Source: a virus
Reading direction: 5' to 3' (one strand)
Virus record (IMG/VR): IMGVR_UViG_3300042503_000141
Span: 1 to 34,835 of that record
DNA: 34,835 bases
In this document: positions 31,224 through 34,835 of the stretch, piece by piece
Layout of the letters: every line of letters begins with the position of its first letter
How positions within the stretch are numbered: position 1 is the first letter of the stretch
Notes under the pieces: model-generated
Databases searched by the model: none
Told to the model about the DNA's origin: nothing
Seen by the model: only the letters and a program-made list of their open reading frames with translations
Program-made: the position numbers and the translations under genes

Positions 31224-31437
31224 GGAAATCAACTCCTTCCTGTTGCATTATGACACTGTACGTGTCGCCTTTTATTCCACATCCAAAGCAATTGAATGCT
31301 TGTGCTTCTATGTTTACGGTTGCTGACGCATGTCCATCGTCGTGGAATGGGCATTTAATTTTCTGCCATCCGCTACGCTCAGGTATAGTCTTGCATCCAT
31401 AATGTTCTAGTACGGTTGCAATACTATGCTTCTCCAT
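31060..31437 (-). CDS. Primase zinc-finger protein (125 aa)
   Basis: This is the template-recognition half of the primase. CPFH (C29, H32) and CFGC (C50, C53) form the CHC2-type zinc site of DnaG-like primases, and GVDFREAYTLAEG (68-80) is the helix that normally follows it. The C-terminal about 35 residues (from about 90) look like low-complexity Arg/Gly/Ser and may be a disordered tail that tolerates the overlap. The ATG forms an ATGA overlap with the resolvase-like gene. It overlaps the TOPRIM gene by about 164 bases; see that entry. Confidence 0.8.
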   Translation of the reverse strand: MEKHSIATVLEHYGCKTIPERSGWQKIKCPFHDDGHASATVNIEAQAFNCFGCGIKGDTYSVIMQQEGVDFREAYTLAEGITGESGNTLSKVNTSRRGVSGGTGIIAKRRGYSPPRSRRGATNRA

Positions 31438-31772
31438 CAGTAACCTGCTTCCTCCAGTAACTTAAACCAGACACTAACCGGCATGGTGGCGTACCACTTA
31501 CCAACATCTTGCGTACCTGACTTCTTATGTATGACTGCGCCAGTCTCGGCTTTGTCGTTGTGCATCTCCACCTCCAGTTCCTTTAGCCACTCAGAGAGTG
31601 TCATTCTTGCGTGATTCTTTACCTCGATAACAACGGCAGGTATACCGGCAATATCACCGCGGTCAAGTAGTCCAGATAATGCTCTTCGTTCGACATGTTT
31701 ACGTCCTTTACTCTGTAACCAATTAACTACGGCTGTCTCAGCAGCAGTACCTTTTTGCTTAGATTTACTCAC
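31437..31772 (-). CDS. Holliday-junction-resolvase-like nuclease (111 aa)
   Basis: This is a small PD-(D/E)XK nuclease. The pattern is KGTAAETAVV (E12), then GLLDRGDIAG (D40) and VVIEVKNH (E50, K52), the arrangement of archaeal Hjc-type and phage resolvase-like enzymes that cut branched DNA. The length matches. The start is GTG and overlaps the stop of the preceding gene by four bases. It lies among replication genes, so resolving recombination or replication intermediates before packaging is likely. A general endonuclease is the alternative. Confidence 0.8.
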   Translation of the reverse strand: MSKSKQKGTAAETAVVNWLQSKGRKHVERRALSGLLDRGDIAGIPAVVIEVKNHARMTLSEWLKELEVEMHNDKAETGAVIHKKSGTQDVGKWYATMPVSVWFKLLEEAGY

Positions 31773-32161
31773 TTACTCACAGCCTTATACCAGTTGGTTA
31801 AGAAATCCTTAAAAGGATATTCTGCCGTAACCACGCCACCCTTGTCAAACACCTTGTACTCATGAACTTCCCGTGTCGAAGTATCACCAAAGCCAATGAC
31901 AACCGTGAAGTTATCCTGCTCCGATAGTGCCATCAAGGCACGTATCTGTCCTGAGTAGTAGTTGATTGCTGGACAGTCACCTGTACCGTTCCAATGCTTC
32001 ATCTCTACCACAAGGAACTTACCCTTGCGCTCGGAAAAGAATGGTACAAATCCATCCATGTCCGATAGTGTGCAGTTATCCCACTCGGAAGTAAACCCCC
32101 AAGAATCCCACTGCCATGTGTTACGAAGATGTGTTTCCATGTCTCTTATCGCGTGTGTCAT
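31769..32161 (-). CDS. PD-(D/E)XK-like nuclease (130 aa)
   Basis: A likely small nuclease: SDMDGFVPF (D36) followed by FLVVEMKHWNG (E53, K55) gives the catalytic D...E-x-K set, and GQIRALMALSE (about 71-81) fits the following helix. The C-terminal half is beta/alpha with an ending that adds no known domain. It is distinct from the resolvase-like neighbour downstream, so the operon carries at least three PD-(D/E)XK-type proteins. The ATG has an AAGGAG site lying inside the zinc-finger micro-protein gene. The DNA substrate is unknown. Confidence 0.75.
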   Translation of the reverse strand: MTHAIRDMETHLRNTWQWDSWGFTSEWDNCTLSDMDGFVPFFSERKGKFLVVEMKHWNGTGDCPAINYYSGQIRALMALSEQDNFTVVIGFGDTSTREVHEYKVFDKGGVVTAEYPFKDFLTNWYKAVSK

Positions 32162-32243
32162 GTCTCTCCTTAATGTGTGCTAGTAGGTCCAGTAGTTCTT
32201 CGAATGCTGAGTCACATGCATAACATATGTGCATGTTAAACAT
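32121..32243 (-). CDS. C2H2 zinc-finger micro-protein (40 aa)
   Basis: The product has one classic C2H2 finger: C7, C10, F14, L20, H23 and H28, exactly the C-x2-C-x3-F-x5-L-x2-H-x4-H pattern, followed by a basic tail (RDKRHGN). The ATG overlaps the preceding micropeptide stop (TAATG) and its 3' end overlaps the nuclease gene by 41 bases, so it sits in a fully coupled chain. A DNA-binding or protein-docking adaptor, possibly for the adjacent nuclease, is my inference. The precise spacing of all six key residues makes chance unlikely. Confidence 0.7.
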   Translation of the reverse strand: MFNMHICYACDSAFEELLDLLAHIKERHDTRDKRHGNTSS

Positions 32244-32317
32244 TACCACTCCCTAGAACTTATGATAATAAATGTTGCCATGGAGAACATTAGGATTAAT
32301 GCTATCGTAAGTCCCAC
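32243..32317 (-). CDS. Membrane micropeptide 2 (24 aa)
   Basis: The start is a GTG overlapping the stop of micropeptide 1 (TAGTG), and the stop overlaps the zinc-finger start (TAATG). Nearly the whole product is one hydrophobic helix (LTIALILMFSMATFIII, residues 3-19) ending SSREW. Such a peptide would insert in the membrane. It is too short for family assignment. Support comes from the two exact stop/start overlaps and from the similar peptide just before it. Confidence 0.55.
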   Translation of the reverse strand: MGLTIALILMFSMATFIIISSREW

Positions 32318-32388
32318 TATTTATCTCCATTTACTTTTAGTAGGAACCATAGGATTCCAGTTAGTCCAATAACTATTAACCATTCCAC
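32317..32388 (-). CDS. Membrane micropeptide 1 (23 aa)
   Basis: The start is a GTG that overlaps the helicase stop (TAGTG). The product is one hydrophobic helix (WLIVIGLTGILWFLL, residues 3-17) with a short charged end (KVNGDK). It is followed by a second, different membrane peptide with the same TAGTG arrangement. With no ribosome site of its own, it would be made by reinitiation after the helicase. Function unknown; tethering, membrane signalling or superinfection exclusion are possibilities only. Confidence 0.55.
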   Translation of the reverse strand: MEWLIVIGLTGILWFLLKVNGDK

Positions 32389-33170
32389 TAACGTGTCTCC
32401 TCTAAGTCAGCCAAGTACATGTACTCAGGATTGAACTGTAGCCATACCGGACTGCTACCGGATGGGTCAGCCTTACCATAACGGTTCTTAACTGAGGACA
32501 CAGCCATGAGTCCAGCCTGCTGACCTACCGTGAGAATCAGTGCAGGTAACTGGGCTACCTTGCCCTGTAGAGCAGCACGTGGGGGTGTTGGCTCGGACTT
32601 ATACGACTCACTAGTGTGGTGCAATACAAGTACGGCAGCGTTAGTGTCTCGCGCTAGGAACTTGAGTTCCTTCATAGCCCCACGCATACCAGAGAATTCT
32701 TCTCCACCATCCATGGCCACGTCCATGAGGTTATCTACTACGATTAGTTCTGGTGGCTTGCCTAGTAGTTCCTCTATGGCCATGCACTCATCATCCAAGT
32801 CACCAAGGTTAGGTGATGAATCGAATGACCAGTAGATGTGACTGGCTAATGCCAGTTTATCTCTAGCGGCTTCTGGGTCACGCTCAATGGCAATCTCAGC
32901 ATTCTGCTGTGACTCACCAGTAATCATGGAGTACAGGCGCATTGCCATGGTATGAGCATTAGTATCTGCTGACAGATACAAGGTAGGTACGTTCATTCTC
33001 AGAGCCATAGCAAGGGCTAGGGTGGACTTACCAGCCCCAGGCTCACCAGCAATCATAGATACTTCTGAACGTCGTACCGCAATCTGATTGCCGTCAAATG
33101 TCCTGAATACGAATGGCAATGGTTCGCCACCAATCTCAGGTCGCCCTACTGAGCGCGTTAATGTTTTCAT
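32388..33170 (-). CDS. RecA/DnaB-like replicative helicase ATPase (260 aa)
   Basis: This is a RecA-fold hexameric-type ATPase. Walker A GEPGAGKST (42-50), Walker B LIVVDN (142-147), and LVLHHTSES (181-189), which fits the downstream sensor region, are present in order. It lacks the N-terminal primase or DnaB N-domain and is shorter than DnaB, resembling the minimal helicases (RepA or gp4-helicase type) of phages that encode primase separately. It probably unwinds the fork with the split primase. The ATG has an AAGGAGG site four bases upstream. A GTG of the micropeptide gene overlaps its stop. Confidence 0.85.
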   Translation of the reverse strand: MKTLTRSVGRPEIGGEPLPFVFRTFDGNQIAVRRSEVSMIAGEPGAGKSTLALAMALRMNVPTLYLSADTNAHTMAMRLYSMITGESQQNAEIAIERDPEAARDKLALASHIYWSFDSSPNLGDLDDECMAIEELLGKPPELIVVDNLMDVAMDGGEEFSGMRGAMKELKFLARDTNAAVLVLHHTSESYKSEPTPPRAALQGKVAQLPALILTVGQQAGLMAVSSVKNRYGKADPSGSSPVWLQFNPEYMYLADLEETR

Positions 33171-33171
33171 C

Positions 33172-33240
33172 TTACCTCCTTGTAGTAGTTAAGTTTAGTG
33201 TGACGTTGTGGAGTTGCACCACCAGAATGTATCCCGACAT
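33172..33240 (-). CDS. Possible leader micropeptide (22 aa)
   Basis: A short ORF lies in the gap upstream of the helicase. Its ATG has a good GGAGG site about eight bases upstream, and its stop falls one base before the helicase ATG, so the helicase ribosome site lies inside it. The product begins MSGYILVVQL and ends NLTTTRR. No family. It might couple or regulate helicase translation. The good ribosome site is the only positive evidence; a chance ORF is quite possible. Confidence 0.3.
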   Translation of the reverse strand: MSGYILVVQLHNVTLNLTTTRR

Positions 33241-33309
33241 TCCTATACCTCCGCGCTTTGCATTGGTATCCCTACGGTAACGCCACCATCCCGCTTCCCC
33301 TCGGAATGA

Positions 33310-33327
33310 TTCTAGGTTGCCCTAGAA
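33310..33327 (-). promoter_or_regulatory. GCAA-tetraloop hairpin after zinc-binding gene
   Basis: Read on the - strand, TTCTAGG pairs perfectly with CCTAGAA around a GCAA tetraloop (33317-33320). It starts three bases after the stop of the gene ending at 33330. No T-tract follows, so it is not a standard terminator. The cap, AGG-GCAA-CCT, is the same as that of the hairpin after the capsid gene. It is a possible mRNA stabiliser or processing site. Confidence 0.55.
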
Positions 33328-33329
33328 AT

Positions 33330-33782
33330 TTAGATAGTTGACCACTCAGGCATAGAGCGATTCAACCAGACAGGGTCACACTGACCAGCAGTACCCTTTG
33401 GTGTTGGACAGAACAAGCCCTTCCATTCACCCTTAGCACCGTTGCCCTTGCGACCAACCATTGCACCATGCTGGCACATACGTGCGCCTACCTGAGATGC
33501 GGTTGACTGTGCTGGCGGTGGTGGAACTGGTGCGAATGCTGGTATCGGTGTCTCACTAACCACTGTACCGCCAAGTGCCTCTGCAACCACATCAACTGCG
33601 CTAGGAGTTTGTGTCGGAGCCACTCCCAGTAGCAATTCTTCTAACGCAAGGACATGGTCCTCCAGAGAATTCGTGATTACATCTGTGATGTTCTCTTTCA
33701 ACTCGCTTGCAGTATCCGCACGTACAGTGAAGATAGTATTGTTCTTTGTCTTTACGTTCAACACGTAATTTTTCTCTGCCAT
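33330..33782 (-). CDS. Zinc-binding conserved phage protein (150 aa)
   Basis: The N-terminal domain (about 1-55) is a small alpha/beta unit (MAEKNYVLNVKTKNNTIFTV then TASELKENITDVI). A Pro/Ala linker (about 80-95) follows, and a C-terminal Cys/His knuckle MCQHGAMVGRKGNG then GLFCPTPKGTAGQCDPVW (C103, H105, C125, C134). I recognise this layout from conserved actinophage replication-region proteins of unknown function; single-strand DNA binding is often suspected. The ATG has an AGGAAGG site eight bases upstream. It sits between the nuclease pair and the helicase. Confidence 0.75.
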   Translation of the reverse strand: MAEKNYVLNVKTKNNTIFTVRADTASELKENITDVITNSLEDHVLALEELLLGVAPTQTPSAVDVVAEALGGTVVSETPIPAFAPVPPPPAQSTASQVGARMCQHGAMVGRKGNGAKGEWKGLFCPTPKGTAGQCDPVWLNRSMPEWSTI

Positions 33783-33785
33783 AAT

Positions 33786-34451
33786 CTAGCCTTCCTTCTT
33801 GTTGTACCATTTGCATTTATCCGTTAAGTCACACATCTTACAGTTATTGAGGTTAGGTATGAACAGGTGCGCCTGACGTGCCTTGTCGAACTCGGCTACC
33901 ATTTCCTCAATCATTTCTGTCTTGTAGAAATCTAATTCTACTAGCGGTGAGGTAGTACCCTCACGCGCCATCCAATACGTTCCATACTTTGGTCTGATAC
34001 CTAACATCTTCTCTAGGCCAGCAGCATAGAACGCTAACTGTAAGTCTGATGACGGGGTTCGTTGTCCCGTCTTTAGGTCAAGGATTACCAGTTCACCATC
34101 TGGAGTAACCATCACTCGGTCAATGTGCATTTGGACTGTCACACCGCCAAGAACTGGATTCAATCCTAGTTCGATTGCAGGGATACCATCGTTATCCCAA
34201 ATCTTCCAACCATGAGAGCCGGTCCGCCATGCGACCCACTTGTCTAGCATCTCACGACCTGCGCTATGCCACCATACGCCGTTCTCCTTGTCAGGATTAG
34301 CCTTGGTAGCCCTGCCAGCAGCCCTCCAGAGTGCCTCTTCCTGCCCCGTAGAAGCACGCTGAGCCTCTTTTAGGCGTTCCCAAGTGTTTTCCCACACACC
34401 ATCAAGGAAATCCTTGGATAATGGGTCGATTACATCATTTACGTCTGTCAT
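33786..34451 (-). CDS. Cas4/RecB-type nuclease, catalytic half (221 aa)
   Basis: This is the PD-(D/E)XK nuclease core with C-terminal Fe-S cysteines. HIDRVMV (D111) and ILDLKTGQ (D125, K127) form the active site, and SSDLQLAFYA (about 134-143) gives the family Gln motif. The end carries C204, C207 and C213, three of the four ligands expected for a 4Fe-4S cluster. The usual first Cys and the N-terminal S-Y-S and GG-x-x-xH motifs are missing here and lie on the adjacent upstream gene. An AGGAGG site sits four bases before the ATG, inside that gene, so this is a separate product. Confidence 0.85.
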   Translation of the reverse strand: MTDVNDVIDPLSKDFLDGVWENTWERLKEAQRASTGQEEALWRAAGRATKANPDKENGVWWHSAGREMLDKWVAWRTGSHGWKIWDNDGIPAIELGLNPVLGGVTVQMHIDRVMVTPDGELVILDLKTGQRTPSSDLQLAFYAAGLEKMLGIRPKYGTYWMAREGTTSPLVELDFYKTEMIEEMVAEFDKARQAHLFIPNLNNCKMCDLTDKCKWYNKKEG

Positions 34452-34654
34452 TTGCCCTCCTGCTTAAAGTAAGCATGGTCGAAGACTTCAGAGGCTTCGT
34501 GTAGCGAAGACCCACCGACTAACCACCATGACGCTGTACCACTTTGCTTCTCAATCCGAGACAGGTAATACTTGAATCCACAATCTAGCCATGTCGTGAA
34601 CGCAGAGTAACTTACATGTGACGGTAACTCATAACCGTTAATTTTAATACTCAT
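34448..34654 (-). CDS. Cas4/RecB-type nuclease, N-terminal half (68 aa)
   Basis: This encodes the part missing from the downstream nuclease: HVSYSAFTTWLDCGFKYYLS (13-32, with C25, the expected first Fe-S Cys) and WWLVGGSSLHEASEVF (43-58; H53, E55 lie in the GG-x-x-xHE motif). The two genes overlap by four bases (ATGA). It has a strong AGGAGG site eight bases before its ATG and is the first gene of the - strand operon. It likely assembles with the downstream product into one nuclease with an intersubunit Fe-S cluster; a recent split by frameshift is the alternative. Confidence 0.75.
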   Translation of the reverse strand: MSIKINGYELPSHVSYSAFTTWLDCGFKYYLSRIEKQSGTASWWLVGGSSLHEASEVFDHAYFKQEGK

Positions 34655-34698
34655 AACTTATACCTCCTAGGTACTTGTATTCTACAGAATACATTGCA

Positions 34699-34729
34699 AC
34701 ACGCCAAGCACATTGAAGTGCTTGCGTGT
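34699..34729 (-). promoter_or_regulatory. Leader hairpin upstream of early operon
   Basis: A 12-bp stem with one bulged base (34705) pairs 34699-34711 with 34718-34729 around a 6-base loop. It lies between the candidate promoter and the first - strand ribosome site, so it would be in the 5' leader of the early mRNA. Possible stabiliser or attenuator; no T-tract follows on the - strand. Confidence 0.6.
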
Positions 34730-34747
34730 CGTACTAATAGTATATAT

Positions 34748-34771
34748 ACTTGAGCCTTCAAGGGCTCAAGT
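34748..34771. promoter_or_regulatory. Perfect 9-bp inverted repeat, operator candidate
   Basis: ACTTGAGCC (34748-34756) and GGCTCAAGT (34763-34771) are perfect inverted copies with a 6-base spacer, flanked on both sides by TATATA-rich DNA. It lies at the end of the candidate -10 region for the - strand operon, where a repressor or activator dimer would sit. It could also fold as an RNA hairpin. No terminator T-tract on either strand. Confidence 0.55.
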
Positions 34772-34799
34772 TATAATATATATAACTATTTAATATCAA
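34770..34799 (-). promoter_or_regulatory. Candidate early promoter
   Basis: On the - strand, TTGATA (34794-34799) is followed after 17-18 bases by TTATAA/TATAAC (34770-34776). This resembles a sigma-70 promoter, though very AT-rich DNA makes such matches easy to find. It would drive the whole - strand operon, starting near the inverted repeat at 34748-34771. Confidence 0.35.
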
Positions 34800-34835
34800 A
34801 CAATGTAGGGTTAGTGTTTTCAAAGATGCGAGAAG

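Larger units (their letters stand above)
34655..34835. other. Gene-free upstream region of - strand operon
   Basis: No ORF of note. This stretch holds the AGGAGG site of the first - strand gene (about 34663-34668), the leader hairpin, the perfect inverted repeat, the promoter candidate and AT-rich DNA to the window end. If the genome is circular or permuted, it joins the gene-free region at 1-503, making one divergent control region. Confidence 0.55.

Noticed and set aside
33786-34654. CRISPR adaptation function for the Cas4-like pair
   Set aside because: No cas1/cas2 or array is present; such nucleases are common in phage recombination and replication regions.

Overview
The window looks like most or all of a lytic-type, short-tailed (podovirus-like) bacteriophage genome. 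A + strand block (504-28336) holds packaging, head, internal virion, tail-fibre, tail-tube and lysis genes. A - strand block (28465-34654) holds a sigma-like factor, nucleotide and nucleic-acid enzymes, and replication and recombination genes. The two blocks converge on a bidirectional terminator at 28348-28387 and diverge from the window ends. I see no integrase, repressor, tRNA, CRISPR array or insertion sequence. I also see no DNA polymerase, so either the phage uses the host enzyme or part of the genome lies outside the window. A host in Actinobacteria, probably aquatic, is my inference from the style of several small conserved proteins (the GCPTQD-type Cys peptide, the head-tail and tail protein families, the split primase and Cas4-like nuclease), from moderate GC, and from strong AGGAGG ribosome sites. 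It is not proven by the sequence.

Layout. 1-503: gene-free, AT-rich, rich in GTTG/GCAAC repeats and small hairpins, ending in a terminator. 504-5314: terminase large subunit with an N-terminal HTH, portal, an HslV/proteasome-like Ntn hydrolase, and two small unknowns. 5314-12652: a giant 1842-aa protein and two further proteins that I infer to be internal virion (ejection) proteins. 12653-14302: a structured leader, scaffold, major capsid protein and a GCAA-tetraloop hairpin. 14303-19934: small connector and membrane proteins, then a fibre locus with a collagen-like/tail-collar fibre, two C1q-like proteins, a carbohydrate-binding-like fibre and a fibre-linked small protein. 19836-22725: an unusual run of Cys-rich and very basic small proteins, including two histone-like paralogues and an HNH protein. 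22725-27307: head-tail adaptor, minor structural proteins, an FN3 protein and a large tail (nozzle-like) protein. 27307-28336: holin, M23 endolysin and a small beta-rich protein.

The - strand block, read in its own 5'->3' direction from 34654, holds a Cas4/RecB-type nuclease split into two genes, a zinc-binding conserved protein, a RecA/DnaB-like helicase, two tandem about 24-residue membrane micropeptides, a classic C2H2 zinc-finger micro-protein, a PD-(D/E)XK nuclease, a Holliday-junction-resolvase-like protein, a primase split into zinc-finger and TOPRIM genes that overlap in different frames, a DUF1599-like protein, a metallophosphoesterase, a sigma-70-like factor and a coiled-coil protein. 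Together the zinc-finger, TOPRIM and helicase genes supply the functions that T7 gp4 carries in one chain.

The genome is very compact: at least fifteen junctions use a TAATG or TAGTG stop/start overlap, implying extensive translational coupling. The most unusual points are the HslV-like enzyme in the head-maturation slot, the micropeptide/zinc-finger cluster at 32121-32388, the split Fe-S nuclease, the dual-coding primase overlap and the lysine/alanine-rich paralogue pair.
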